Source of the DNA: Clostridium saccharoperbutylacetonicum N1-4(HMT)
GTDB taxonomy: Bacteria > Bacillota > Clostridia > Clostridiales > Clostridiaceae
Direction of reading: 5' to 3'
Length of the DNA stretch: 64,000 bases
Assembly (NCBI RefSeq): GCF_000340885.1
Contig: NC_020291.1
Span: 1,859,001 to 1,923,000 of the forward strand
Part shown: positions 34,083 through 42,786 of the stretch, one piece after another
Position numbering within the stretch: the stretch's first letter is position 1
How the letters are laid out: every line of letters starts with the position of its first letter
The notes under the pieces: generated by a model
The model's database searches: none
Told to the model about the DNA's origin: nothing
Seen by the model: the letters and a program-made list of their open reading frames with translations, nothing else
Made by a program: the position numbers and the translations under genes

Positions 34083-34240
34083 GCCTTCACTCGTTGAGTT
34101 TTAGCACTATACAGCATAGAAAAACTAAAGTTTTCGGCTACATTAAGTAGAACCTTAATCCGGTAATACCTGTTGACCCATTGGCGTCTTTCGACGTTTC
34201 CGGGCAGCAGCATGTATCTGTATAGGAGCCTCACCTAACA
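34083..34240 (-). ncRNA. M-box (ykoK) magnesium riboswitch aptamer
   Basis: Read on the minus strand, the strongly conserved M-box blocks are present in order: GTTAGGTGAGGCTCC, then TACATGCTGCTGCCC, AACGTCGAAAGACGCCAA, GGGTCAACAGG and near the 3' end CTATGCTGTATAGTGC followed by AACTCAACGAGTGAAGG. M-box RNAs bind several Mg2+ ions and switch off downstream Mg2+ transporter genes when magnesium is plentiful. It heads the leader ORF, the PRC/MgtE_N/CBS gene and the NRMT gene. Confidence 0.96.
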
Positions 34241-34320
34241 AAGTTTCAATTTTCTTGATAATTTTACTACTATATATAATGTTTAGTCAAGTGTATCTTT
34301 GTTAATATTTAATTAAATAA

Positions 34321-34478
34321 GGCACATGAAAGTAAATAACAAGTCAAAAGTTTCTATGCATATTTTTCATCAGGCAAGGAGGCAAATTGCTCTTATAGCG
34401 AGCTATTAGGGCAATTTGCCGACGTAGAATGATGGAAAATAGGCTAGAAAATAGACTTGTTATTTGTTTGAATGTGCC
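34321..34478. repeat. 158-bp palindromic element
   Basis: The ends GGCACAT (34321) and ATGTGCC (34472) are inverted, as are ATAACAAGTC / GACTTGTTAT inside them and GGCAAATTGC (34381) / GCAATTTGCC (34411) around the centre. The element can fold into one long hairpin. It lies between the M-box promoter region and the terminator of the thioredoxin genes. It may be a MITE-like or REP-type element; only one copy is in this window. Confidence 0.7.
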
Positions 34479-34485
34479 AAAAATA

Positions 34486-34517
34486 AAAGCAAGGAAAATT
34501 ACTGTTTTCCTTGCTTT
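34486..34517 (-). terminator. Terminator of the thioredoxin-like/reductase operon
   Basis: AAAGCAAGGAAAA / TTTTCCTTGCTTT stem with a 6-base loop; on the minus strand it is followed by TTATTTTT. It lies just past the stop codon of the thioredoxin-like gene. Confidence 0.85.
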
Positions 34518-34532
34518 ATAATAAGTCTATTT

Positions 34533-35171
34533 TTAAATTGATTCTATTGTATTTAAGAATTCTTGTATTGGTTGATTTCCAACTAGCTCATACTTATCAT
34601 TAATGACAATTTTAGGTACACTTGATACCTTAAAGCGAGAAGACAAATCTCTAAAAGTTTGAGCTTCAATCATTTCTGCTTCAATATTTTCATTCATTAA
34701 TGCAAGCTTATTAGCTGTTTGAACTGCACCAGGGCAGTGAGGGCAAGTTAGTGTAACAAAGACTTTGATATTAACAGGTTTATCTATTGCCTTTATTCTA
34801 GCTACTATACTTTCTGGAAGACCCTTTTGAGCTCCAGAAACCTCTAATATAGTACTAATAAAGGAATTTATTTCATGCCCAGCAGGTACTCCATTGAATT
34901 TAATACCTAGATAGTTTCTTTTTGCATCTAATAAAACCAAACTTGGTGCTAATTTTACGTTATATTTATCAGCTAAATCAGCATTATCTGCTAAAGTATA
35001 TTTTTCTAAGTGGATTTTATCACTTAGCGCTTCAATTTCATCTACAAAATCTATAGTTGCAGCGCAACTGTCACAGTTGTTATCTGTAAATAAAAGTATA
35101 TTCACATCATCAACTAAATTACTAAATACATCTTTTAATTGCTCTTCTAATTCTTTATTAAAAAGTTTCAT
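34533..35171 (-). CDS. Tandem thioredoxin-fold protein (PDO / AhpF N-terminus type)
   Basis: A 212-residue protein made of two thioredoxin folds. The first has Cys33-Asp-Ser-Cys36, the second Cys143-Pro-His-Cys146 followed by the cis-Pro loop VSSVPKIVIN. This layout is that of glutaredoxin-like protein disulfide oxidoreductases and of the N-terminal domain of AhpF, which shuttle electrons from a flavoprotein to disulfides or peroxiredoxins. It is encoded 26 bp downstream of a thioredoxin reductase-like gene, so the two probably work as a split AhpF-like or Trx/TrxR pair. CXXC motifs are intact in both domains, which is less common in AhpF. Confidence 0.85.
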   Translation of the reverse strand: MKLFNKELEEQLKDVFSNLVDDVNILLFTDNNCDSCAATIDFVDEIEALSDKIHLEKYTLADNADLADKYNVKLAPSLVLLDAKRNYLGIKFNGVPAGHEINSFISTILEVSGAQKGLPESIVARIKAIDKPVNIKVFVTLTCPHCPGAVQTANKLALMNENIEAEMIEAQTFRDLSSRFKVSSVPKIVINDKYELVGNQPIQEFLNTIESI

Positions 35172-35197
35172 AATATTTATTCCTCCTTGAATAATTT

Positions 35198-36181
35198 CTA
35201 TAATTTGTTTTGATTAATATATTCATTGATTGCAAGTGCGGCAATAGCACCATCGCTTGCAGCAATAATAATTTGTTTATACATCGAATTTGTTATATCA
35301 CCAGCAGCGAAAATCCCTGGTATATTAGTTTCTTTTCTTTCATTAGTGATAATTTCTCCACGTTCATTGAGCTTTAAAATATCTTTAAAAGGACCTATAT
35401 TAGGTGTATGGCCTATTTCTATAAATATTCCATCGCCTTTTAAGCGGAATTGTTTAAGCGTTTCGGTATTTTCAAGTGATAGCCCTGTCATAACATCATC
35501 ACCTGTAATTTCTAATATCTTTGTTTTTAAATATACAGATATTTTGGAATGACTATAAAGTTGATCCACTAAAATTTTATCTGCCCTTAACTGGCTTCTG
35601 TGAATTAAAGTTACAGAATTTGCAAATTTAGCAATATCGAGTGCTGCTTCGACAGCTGAATTACCGCCACCAGCAATGAATACATTTCTATTTTTAAATA
35701 GAGGAGCATCACATATTGCGCAATAAGCAACGCCTTTGCCAGCATACTTAATTTCACCAGGTACATCTAATTGTCGAGGTTTTGAGCCTGTGGCAACCAA
35801 TAATGTTTTGGTTTTATAAGTTTCACCAGTTGATAATACAATCTGGTGTATTAAATTATCAGAAAAAGTATCAATAACTTCAGTATCTTCTAGAATGGGT
35901 ATTTCTAATTTTTCAACATGATTTAAAAATTCATCAACTAAGCCTTCGCCACTAATGTTTGCAAAACCTAGATAGTTATCAACGGTAGAAGTATCAAGGA
36001 TTTGACCACCTTTTCTTTTTGTAATAATTGCAACATCAAGTCCTTTACGTTTTGCATATAAAGCGGCATTAAGTCCAGCTGGACCAGCTCCGATAATTAG
36101 TAAATCATAGATGTTGTCAGGTTCAAGCTCTGGCTGACTTCTAAATATATCTGCAGTACTGAAGGATAAATTAAAATCCAT
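35198..36181 (-). CDS. Thioredoxin reductase-like flavoprotein
   Basis: A 327-residue pyridine nucleotide-disulfide oxidoreductase. FAD site GAGPAGLNAALYA (residues 31-43), redox-active Cys154-Ala-Ile-Cys157 in YCAICDAP, NAD(P) site AGGGNSAVEAALD and the C-terminal FAD motif GIFAAGDITN. An extra ~25-residue N-terminal extension precedes the Rossmann fold. The NAD(P) loop is followed by HRSQLRA; the usual NADPH-specific HRRxxxR is altered, so cofactor preference is open. It should reduce the adjacent tandem thioredoxin-fold protein. A GGAGGG ribosome binding site precedes the ATG. Confidence 0.88.
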   Translation of the reverse strand: MDFNLSFSTADIFRSQPELEPDNIYDLLIIGAGPAGLNAALYAKRKGLDVAIITKRKGGQILDTSTVDNYLGFANISGEGLVDEFLNHVEKLEIPILEDTEVIDTFSDNLIHQIVLSTGETYKTKTLLVATGSKPRQLDVPGEIKYAGKGVAYCAICDAPLFKNRNVFIAGGGNSAVEAALDIAKFANSVTLIHRSQLRADKILVDQLYSHSKISVYLKTKILEITGDDVMTGLSLENTETLKQFRLKGDGIFIEIGHTPNIGPFKDILKLNERGEIITNERKETNIPGIFAAGDITNSMYKQIIIAASDGAIAALAINEYINQNKL

Positions 36182-36502
36182 ATAAATCCCTCCTTATTCA
36201 AAAAAATTTTAACAAAATATTATTAATAGATTTGTGACAAAGTCACAGAAAAAAATATTTTAATTTTATATAGTTAATTTTATATGAATTTTTAAAATTC
36301 AAAAAATTTTAAAAGTTCTTTCTTAATATTAATTATACACAAAAAAACTTAATGTTAAAGAAAAAACGAAATAAAAATCATAATTTGTAATAATAAGGGA
36401 TAACATATAATTAATTTATCTTCATAATTCCCCCACATTTCCTTTATATAATAAATATATAGAAAGCAATACATTATAATATGCGTAAAGGAGGAAATAG
36501 TT
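36182..36502. other. Divergent intergenic region
   Basis: A very AT-rich stretch between the thioredoxin reductase (minus) and the SHOCT protein (plus). It must contain two divergent promoters. Apart from poly-A/T tracts no operator palindrome stands out. Confidence 0.5.
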
Positions 36503-36763
36503 ATGTTTTGTAGTAATTTTGGAGGACGTGGTGGCTTTGGACCAGGTAATGCTATGGGATATGAAGGAATGTTTTTAGGAATGGGCTTTAGATTATTGAT
36601 ATTTATTTTAGTAATATTTATAGGTATAAAATTATATAAAGAATTTATCAATAAATCTAATTCAGCCTTAAAGATACTTAATGAAAAATATGCAGGTGGA
36701 GAAATTAGCGAGGAAGAATATATAAAGAGAAGAAATATACTTTTAGACAGAAAAATTAAGTAA
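36503..36763 (+). CDS. SHOCT-domain small membrane protein
   Basis: An 86-residue protein: a Gly/Phe/Met-rich N-terminus (FGGRGGFGPGNAMGYEGMFL), one membrane helix (LLIFILVIFIGIKLY), and a C-terminal SHOCT motif (ALKILNEKYAGGEISEEEYI). AAGGAGG is 8 bases upstream. Such small proteins often accompany copper/silver or envelope-stress two-component systems. A terminator follows, then the response regulator gene. Confidence 0.85.
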   Translation: MFCSNFGGRGGFGPGNAMGYEGMFLGMGFRLLIFILVIFIGIKLYKEFINKSNSALKILNEKYAGGEISEEEYIKRRNILLDRKIK

Positions 36764-36771
36764 AACATAAG

Positions 36772-36817
36772 GACTAGAGTAAGGTAATTTAAAATAATCT
36801 ATACTCTAGTCTTTTTT
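36772..36817 (+). terminator. Rho-independent terminator
   Basis: GACTAGAGTA (36772-36781) pairs with TACTCTAGTC (36802-36811), followed by six T. Confidence 0.88.
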
Positions 36818-36859
36818 ATAGCTATATAATATAGTCATAGGATAAAGGCGGTGAGAGAA

Positions 36860-37576
36860 TTGAGTAATAACTTTAAAATATTAGTTGTTGATGATGAACA
36901 AAATATATTAGATGTAGTTAAGGCATACCTTGAAAAGGAAAACTTTGAAGTTATTTCTGCAATGGATGGAAGGACAGCAATAGATATATTTAATAGTGGC
37001 AACATTGATCTTATAATTTTGGATTTAATGCTTCCAGGGCTAACAGGTGAAGAAGTATGTAGAAGAATTAGAGCAAGTTCCAGCGTACCAATAATCATGC
37101 TTACAGCTAAAGCAGAAGAAGATGAAAAAATAGAAGGAATATCAATAGGAGCTGATGACTATTTAACAAAGCCCTTCAGTGTACGTGAACTTGTTGCAAG
37201 GGTTAGGGCTTTACTTAGAAGAACCTATAAGAATTTTGCACCTATGGCTGATATATTAACCTTTAACAATAAGGATTTAGAAGTTGATATAAAAAAAATG
37301 CTTGTTAAAAAAGAAGGCAAACTTGCCAGTTTAACAACAAATGAATTTAAAATATTAACTATTTTTATCATGAACCCTGAAAAAGTATTTTCAAGAGAAG
37401 AATTAGTAGAAAGAGCTTTTGGAGGGGAGTATGAAGGTTTTGACAGAACAGTAGATACATATATTAAAAATATTCGCCAAAAAATAGAAAGTAATCCTAA
37501 GGAACCTGTATACATAGTAACACTATATGGAATTGGCTATAAATTTAAACCAAATGCTGAAGAGGTGAAGAAATGA
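36860..37576 (+). CDS. OmpR/PhoB-family response regulator
   Basis: A 238-residue two-domain regulator. The receiver domain has VVDDE, phosphoacceptor Asp55 in ILDLMLPG, Thr in MLTAKA and Lys in YLTKPFS. The winged-helix DNA-binding domain (SLTTNEFKILTIF...FDRTVDTYIKNIRQKI) follows. The TTG at 36860 is favoured because AAAGGCGG lies 8 bases before it; GTG at 36851 overlaps that site. Its stop overlaps the sensor kinase start by 4 bp (ATGA), so the two are translationally coupled. Confidence 0.95.
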   Translation: MSNNFKILVVDDEQNILDVVKAYLEKENFEVISAMDGRTAIDIFNSGNIDLIILDLMLPGLTGEEVCRRIRASSSVPIIMLTAKAEEDEKIEGISIGADDYLTKPFSVRELVARVRALLRRTYKNFAPMADILTFNNKDLEVDIKKMLVKKEGKLASLTTNEFKILTIFIMNPEKVFSREELVERAFGGEYEGFDRTVDTYIKNIRQKIESNPKEPVYIVTLYGIGYKFKPNAEEVKK

Positions 37577-38976
37577 AAATATCTTTAGTAAAAAAATTAT
37601 CCTTAGGTTTTATTTTAGCTGTTTTAGGGTCAATTATCTTGGTAAGTGTTATTTCCAATTACACAGTAGGAAGTAAATTTAAAAATTATTTAGTTGATGA
37701 GCATAATGCAAAGGTAGAAAATGTTGTTAAAATTATAGATGAATTATATAGTACACAAAATGGAAACAGCAAAATAAACACAGATGAAATACAGAGATAT
37801 GCTGAGTTGCAAGAGATGTATATAGAAATTAAAGATATAAACAACAATACAATTTATTCTTCAGGAAAAGCTCATTTGCAGCATAAAAATATGATGGGGT
37901 CTATGATGGGCGGAGGAATGATGCGAAATTTTTCCGGCATTAATGTTGGAGAATATAATGAAAATAAATATCCTTTAACTGTTAATGATAAAAATGTTGG
38001 AAGCATAATTGTAGGCTATTTTGGAACTTCTTATTTATCTTCTGCATCAGTAACCTTTGTCAGTACTTTAAATCATTCCTTTATGATATCAGCTTTAGCA
38101 GCATTAGTCTTTGGAATTATTCTTAGTGTAGTTATTTCAAGGCAAATATCAAAGCCTCTAGCTAAGATAACAGAAACGGCAAATTTAATGAGAAATGGTG
38201 AGTTGAGTGTTAGGGTAAAGACTAATTCAAATACAAAAGAAATAATTGAACTTTCAAATTCTATAAATTACCTTGCAGAAACTTTAAGTAATCAAGAAAT
38301 GCTTAGGAAGAGAATGACTTCAGATATGGCTCATGAACTTAGAACTCCATTAACTACCTTAAAGACTCATGTAGAAGCTTTTATGGATGGAATTTGGGAA
38401 CCAACTAATGAACGGTTTGAAATTTTTTATGAGGAAATAGAAAGACTAACTAAAATGGTGGATAATCTACGAGATTTAGCAAAGCTCGAACAAATGAATA
38501 TGAGCTTAAGCAAAAGTAAAATTAATGTTTCAGCTGAAATAGAGAAAATTATAGATAATTATAAACCTATTTATAATAAAGAGAATTATGAATTAATCAG
38601 CAGCATAGTTCCAGATATAACAGGAATGATAGATAAAGATAAATTGGTGCAGATTATGAATAACTTACTTTCAAATGCTTATAAATATTTGAAGGATAAA
38701 GGAAAAGTTACAGTTATATTAAAAAAAGAGAAGGATAATATTATAATTAAAGTTAGGGATAACGGGTTAGGAATACCTGAAAAAGATCTTCCTTACATTT
38801 TTGAACGTTTATATAGAAGTGATATATCTAGAAATAAAAATACGGGAGGCTCAGGTATAGGGCTTACAATAACAAAAGCTTTTGTTGAAGCTCATGGAGG
38901 GAAGATCGAAGTAGAAAGTGAAGTGAACGTTGGTACCACCTTTACAATAGTACTTCCAGGATTAATAAAAGAATAA
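37573..38976 (+). CDS. Sensor histidine kinase with Met/His-rich sensor loop
   Basis: A 467-residue membrane kinase: helix 1 (residues 10-30), an extracytoplasmic domain of about 135 residues, helix 2 (~170-190), HAMP, dimerisation helix with phospho-His254 (MAHELRTPLTTLKTHVEA), and an ATPase with N box (NNLLSNAYKY), G1 (DNGLGIPEKD) and G2 (GGSGIGLTI) motifs. The sensor domain has a HLQHKNMMGSMMGGGMMRN stretch (residues 101-119). Met/His clusters of this kind bind copper or silver in other sensors, so a soft-metal stimulus is plausible but unproven. It forms an operon with the response regulator. Confidence 0.93.
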   Translation: MKISLVKKLSLGFILAVLGSIILVSVISNYTVGSKFKNYLVDEHNAKVENVVKIIDELYSTQNGNSKINTDEIQRYAELQEMYIEIKDINNNTIYSSGKAHLQHKNMMGSMMGGGMMRNFSGINVGEYNENKYPLTVNDKNVGSIIVGYFGTSYLSSASVTFVSTLNHSFMISALAALVFGIILSVVISRQISKPLAKITETANLMRNGELSVRVKTNSNTKEIIELSNSINYLAETLSNQEMLRKRMTSDMAHELRTPLTTLKTHVEAFMDGIWEPTNERFEIFYEEIERLTKMVDNLRDLAKLEQMNMSLSKSKINVSAEIEKIIDNYKPIYNKENYELISSIVPDITGMIDKDKLVQIMNNLLSNAYKYLKDKGKVTVILKKEKDNIIIKVRDNGLGIPEKDLPYIFERLYRSDISRNKNTGGSGIGLTITKAFVEAHGGKIEVESEVNVGTTFTIVLPGLIKE

Positions 38977-39163
38977 TATAAGTATATATGTTGCAAAAAG
39001 AATTGTTCAAAATTTAAAGATTTTAAAAGGAAATCAACATTAATTAATTATTGAGTGTTGAACCTTGATAATTTAAATATATATTGTTAATGAAATAAGA
39101 AGGAATGGAACTTGAATTGATTTGAGTTCCATTTTTTTATTGGAGTAAAGTTTAAAAAACTTA

Positions 39164-39541
39164 AAGATATCCAAAGCAAAAATTAGATTTATGCAACAAT
39201 TACCGAAATCAGATACATTTATCTTCCACAGGACTAGTGAAATTTTCGCTGGAAGGTTCTAAATGACCGCTTGTCGTCATTTTAGCATGTTCCAGATGTA
39301 AAAGCTCCAAGGAGAAAGTTCATGTTTCCAAATATAAAATTTGGACACTTACTTTTTGGACATTCACTTTTGGACAAGCTGAAATGAAACAAGCCCCTAT
39401 TAAGAACCATCATCAGCTCAATTTCACATGCCTGCTTCCAGCAAAATGTATCTAATTTCTAGTGTAGTGTTACGATTATAATTTCTCAATGATGCATGTA
39501 TATTCCATTTATAAGTTTGATTCTTAAATTTGATATCTATA
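39164..39541 (+). repeat. Long dispersed repeat, copy 1
   Basis: It starts AGATATCCAAAGC and ends GATATCTAT, with the shared core CTTCCACAGGACTAGTGAAA, TTTCGCTGGAAGGTTC and later CAATTTCACATGCCTGCTTCC, TAGTGTAGTGTTACGATTAT. Related copies are at 48021-48337 (inverted), 50652-51086 and 60571-60954. It lacks the CTCGACTCACGTTCG insert of the last two copies. Confidence 0.88.
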
Positions 39542-39666
39542 TTTAAAGTAAATATATAAAGGTCTATTAAGTGGTAGTTGAGAATTGAAATTATGGCAAA
39601 ATGATATATTAATAAAAAAGTATATAGAATTAATAAATAAAATGAAAATAAGTTAAAAATACAACG

Positions 39667-39718
39667 TTATCAATGATAAAAATGCATTTTGAGAAAATAT
39701 GAATGAAAATCATTTTCA
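39667..39718 (+). promoter_or_regulatory. Two Fur-box-like palindromes upstream of feo
   Basis: TTATCAATGATAA (39667-39679) and TGAAAATCATTTTCA (39704-39718) are palindromic and close to the Fur consensus (GATAATGATAATCATTATC). They lie about 150-200 bp before feoA, which fits iron-dependent repression of the operon. Confidence 0.72.
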
Positions 39719-39871
39719 ATAAGTAAAAAGAGTGGTATCATATAAGTGTAGTGATTGATATAAAGTATCAATTGAATGGAATTATTAATTTAAATTTTTT
39801 TGTAGTTTAAGTACTGGATTTAACTAAAACTATGATTTAACTATATGAAAATAGAATAGGGGGAGATTTGT

Positions 39872-40081
39872 ATGCCATTGATACTAGCAGACAAAGGTAA
39901 TGAAATGAATATTAAAAAAATTACTGGAAATGATGAAACAAAAAGATTTTTAAATAGCTTAGGTTTAGTTATTGGAGAAAGCATAAAGGTTATTTCTGAA
40001 CTTGGAGGAAATCTCATAATCAGTGTAAAGGACAGTAGAGTTGCATTAGATAAAAGTTTAGCAAGCAGAATAATAGTTTAG
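39872..40081 (+). CDS. feoA: FeoA-like protein
   Basis: A 69-residue SH3-like FeoA protein (KITGNDETKRFLNSLGLVIGE, KDSRVALDKSLASRIIV). FeoA proteins bind FeoB and support Fe2+ uptake. AGGGGGAGA is upstream. It is one of two consecutive feoA genes; this one is more diverged from the FeoA consensus than the next. Confidence 0.9.
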   Translation: MPLILADKGNEMNIKKITGNDETKRFLNSLGLVIGESIKVISELGGNLIISVKDSRVALDKSLASRIIV

Positions 40082-40098
40082 GAAGGAATGGAATTATA

Positions 40099-40320
40099 AT
40101 GAGTTCTTTAAAAGAAATAAAATGTGGAGAAACAGTTAAAGTAAAAAAGGTTGATGGGCTTGGAGCTGTTCGCAGACGTATCATGGATATGGGAATTACA
40201 AGAGGTTGTGAAGTTTATGTTCGTAAGGTAGCGCCACTTGGAGATCCAATCGAAGTTACAGTTAGAGGCTATGAATTATCACTTCGTAAAGCTGATGCTG
40301 AAATGATAATTGTAGAGTAA
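40099..40320 (+). CDS. feoA: FeoA
   Basis: A 73-residue FeoA with the typical LGAVRRRIMDMGITRGCEV and DPIEVTVRGYELSLRKADA elements. It starts 18 bases after the first feoA (GGAAGGAATGG) and 17 bases before feoB. Tandem FeoA genes before feoB are common in clostridia. Confidence 0.94.
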   Translation: MSSLKEIKCGETVKVKKVDGLGAVRRRIMDMGITRGCEVYVRKVAPLGDPIEVTVRGYELSLRKADAEMIIVE

Positions 40321-40337
40321 GATTAGGGGGAATAGAA

Positions 40338-42485
40338 ATGTCAATTAAAATAGGTTTAGCAGGTAATCCTAACTGCGGTAAAACAACTATGTTTAATGAA
40401 CTTACAGGTTCATCTCAATATGTTGGAAACTGGCCAGGGGTTACAGTTGAAAAAAAAGGTGGTAAATTAAAAGGTCATAAGGATGTTGAAATTGTAGATT
40501 TACCAGGTGTATATTCTTTATCACCATATACTCTTGAAGAAGTTGTAACTCGTAATTTTATGTTAAATGATAAGCCTGATGCAGTAATTAATATAATAGA
40601 TGCATCTAACATTGAAAGAAACTTATATTTAACAACTCAAATTTTAGAGCTTGGAATACCAACAGTTATAGCTCTTAATATGATGGATATTGTTCAGAAA
40701 AATGGTCATAAAATTGATATAAATAAATTATCAAAAACTCTTGGCTGCCCTGTAGTTGAAACTTCTGCCCTTAAAGGTGAAGGTATTAAATTAGCAGCAG
40801 AAAAAGCAATTGAGGTCGCTAATTCAAATAATAAACCTAAATTTGCATTACAATATTCAAAGGAAGCAAATGACGCTTTCAAAAAAATTGAAGAAATCAT
40901 AACTAAAAATATTTCAATTGAAGGAATAGAGAAACGTTGGCTTTCAGTTAAACTTTTTGAAAGAGATGAAAATATAATTGAAAAGTTAAAAATTTCTAAA
41001 GATATATTAGATGAAGTTGAGATCTTAATTACTGAATGTGAAACTGAACTTGATGATGATAGTGAAAGTATTGTTACAGGTGATAGATATGCATTTATTG
41101 GGGAAGTAGTTTCAGCTGCTGTTAAAAAGAATAGTAATATTAAGGAAACAACTTCTGATAGAATAGATAAAATTGTAACTAATAGATTTTTAGCTTTACC
41201 TATTTTTGTGGCTATAATGTATGTTGTGTATTATATTGCAATAACAATAGGAACAATAGGAACTGACTGGATAAATGACACCTTGTTTGGAGAAATAATT
41301 CAAGGAAATGTTTCTGATTGGATGGCAGGTGCAGGAGTTGCAGATTGGTTACAAGGATTAATATCAAGTGGAATAATTAGTGGTGTTGGAACTGTTATCG
41401 GGTTTGTTCCACAAATAGCTTTATTGTTCTTATTCTTATCTATCCTTGAAGATTGTGGATATATGTCGCGTGTTGCTTTTATAATGGATAGAATTTTCCG
41501 TAAGTTTGGTTTATCAGGAAAATCATTTATACCAATGTTAATTAGTTCAGGCTGCGGTGTACCTGGTATAATGTCTACTCGTACAATGGAAAATGAAAGA
41601 GATAGAAAAATGACTATTATGTTAACTACTTTTATTCCATGTAGTGCTAAGCTTCCAGTAATAGCTTTAATAGCTTCAGCCTTCTTTGATGATGCAACTT
41701 GGGTTGCTCCATCAGCTTACTTCTTAGGAATAATTATGATTGTTTCTTGTGGTATCATTTTAAAGAAAACTAGATTGTTTTCAGGTGATCCATCACCATT
41801 TGTTATGGAACTTCCACAATATCATATTCCAGGTTTAAAGAGTGTTATGATTCATATGTGGGATAGAGTAACAGCTTTTATGAAAAAAGCAGCAACAATT
41901 ATTCTTGTTTCTTGTTCGGCAGTATGGTTCTTACAGACCTTTAACTGGTCGTTTGAAATGGTTGATGCAGATAATAGTATACTAGCTAGTATAGGAAATG
42001 TTGTAGCACCTATATTTGCACCGCTTGGTTTTGGAAATTGGCAGTCAGCAGTTGCAACTGTAACTGGACTTGTAGCTAAAGAAAATCTTGTTGGTACATT
42101 TGGAGTTTTATATGGAATTGATGGTGCGTCAGAAACTGATCCAGCTTTAATTAGTAATATTGGAGTAATGTTTACAGCAGCAAGTGGCTTTGCATTTATG
42201 GCCTTTAACTTACTTTGCGCTCCTTGTTTTGCAGCAATTGGTGCGATAAGACGTGAAATGGGAAATTGGAAATGGACATTCATTACTTTAGGTTTCCAAA
42301 CTGGAACTGCATATATAGTTGCCTTAGTTATTAATCAAGTGGGAAATTATATATTAGGAACAGGAAGTTTAATTGGCGCAGTAGTATCTGTAATTATTGC
42401 AGTTGGTGTTGTGGCAATAGTTATACTAACTGGAAGAAATACTAAAGAAAAAGAAGTTAAGGGACAATTGAGTTATACAAGATAA
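40338..42485 (+). CDS. feoB: Ferrous iron transporter FeoB
   Basis: A 715-residue Fe2+ transporter. The N-terminal GTPase domain has G1 GNPNCGKTT (residues 9-17), the switch/G2 region YVGNWPGVTVE, G3 DLPGVYSL and G4 NMMD. A helical GDI-like domain follows to about residue 265, then the membrane part with the two Gate motifs (including SSGCGVPGIMSTRTM and the LTTFIPCSAKLPVI cysteine region). Length is standard for bacterial FeoB. AGGGGGAATAG precedes the ATG. Confidence 0.97.
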   Translation: MSIKIGLAGNPNCGKTTMFNELTGSSQYVGNWPGVTVEKKGGKLKGHKDVEIVDLPGVYSLSPYTLEEVVTRNFMLNDKPDAVINIIDASNIERNLYLTTQILELGIPTVIALNMMDIVQKNGHKIDINKLSKTLGCPVVETSALKGEGIKLAAEKAIEVANSNNKPKFALQYSKEANDAFKKIEEIITKNISIEGIEKRWLSVKLFERDENIIEKLKISKDILDEVEILITECETELDDDSESIVTGDRYAFIGEVVSAAVKKNSNIKETTSDRIDKIVTNRFLALPIFVAIMYVVYYIAITIGTIGTDWINDTLFGEIIQGNVSDWMAGAGVADWLQGLISSGIISGVGTVIGFVPQIALLFLFLSILEDCGYMSRVAFIMDRIFRKFGLSGKSFIPMLISSGCGVPGIMSTRTMENERDRKMTIMLTTFIPCSAKLPVIALIASAFFDDATWVAPSAYFLGIIMIVSCGIILKKTRLFSGDPSPFVMELPQYHIPGLKSVMIHMWDRVTAFMKKAATIILVSCSAVWFLQTFNWSFEMVDADNSILASIGNVVAPIFAPLGFGNWQSAVATVTGLVAKENLVGTFGVLYGIDGASETDPALISNIGVMFTAASGFAFMAFNLLCAPCFAAIGAIRREMGNWKWTFITLGFQTGTAYIVALVINQVGNYILGTGSLIGAVVSVIIAVGVVAIVILTGRNTKEKEVKGQLSYTR

Positions 42486-42546
42486 TAAAGAAAAAAGGCA
42501 GTGTTCATTCACTGCCTCAAATTTTAGAAATAGGAGAGTGGTATTT

Positions 42547-42708
42547 ATGATAGCAACAATAGTATTAAGTGCAATTATATTTGGATTTATAGCATTTGTA
42601 ATTGGTAAACAAATCAAAAAAGCTAAAAGTGGTGAAAGTGGCTGTGGATGTGGCTGTAGTGGTTGCTCTTCAAGCGATTCGTGTCATGGAATTAAAATAA
42701 AAAATTGA
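42547..42708 (+). CDS. FeoB-associated Cys-rich membrane protein
   Basis: A 53-residue protein: one membrane helix (ATIVLSAIIFGFIAFVIG) and a Cys-rich cytoplasmic tail (SGCGCGCSGCSSSDSCHG). This is the known FeoB-associated Cys-rich family, which probably helps pass Fe2+ or stabilise FeoB. ATAGGAGAG precedes ATG. A hairpin GGCAGTG (42497) / CACTGCC (42510) without a good T run lies between feoB and this gene and may reduce its expression. Confidence 0.92.
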   Translation: MIATIVLSAIIFGFIAFVIGKQIKKAKSGESGCGCGCSGCSSSDSCHGIKIKN

Positions 42709-42786
42709 TAAAAATAATTATGACACTTCATATATTTTTATGTTATAATAGCATTACTCTGAATATTTTGTGAGGTGACATATTTA

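Larger units (their letters stand above)
38977..39871. other. Long intergenic region before feoA
   Basis: It contains, in order: a short dispersed repeat of the 'AACATTAATTAATTATTGAG' type (about 38995-39085); a terminator (ATGGAACT 39105-39112 / AGTTCCAT 39125-39132 plus seven T); a full copy of the long dispersed repeat (39164-39541); and the feo promoter region with two Fur-box-like palindromes. No gene is seen. Confidence 0.7.

Noticed and set aside
34034..34234. A 66-codon minus-strand reading frame (MRLLYRYMLLPGN...)
   Set aside because: It lies entirely within the M-box aptamer; the conserved RNA blocks explain the sequence better than a protein.
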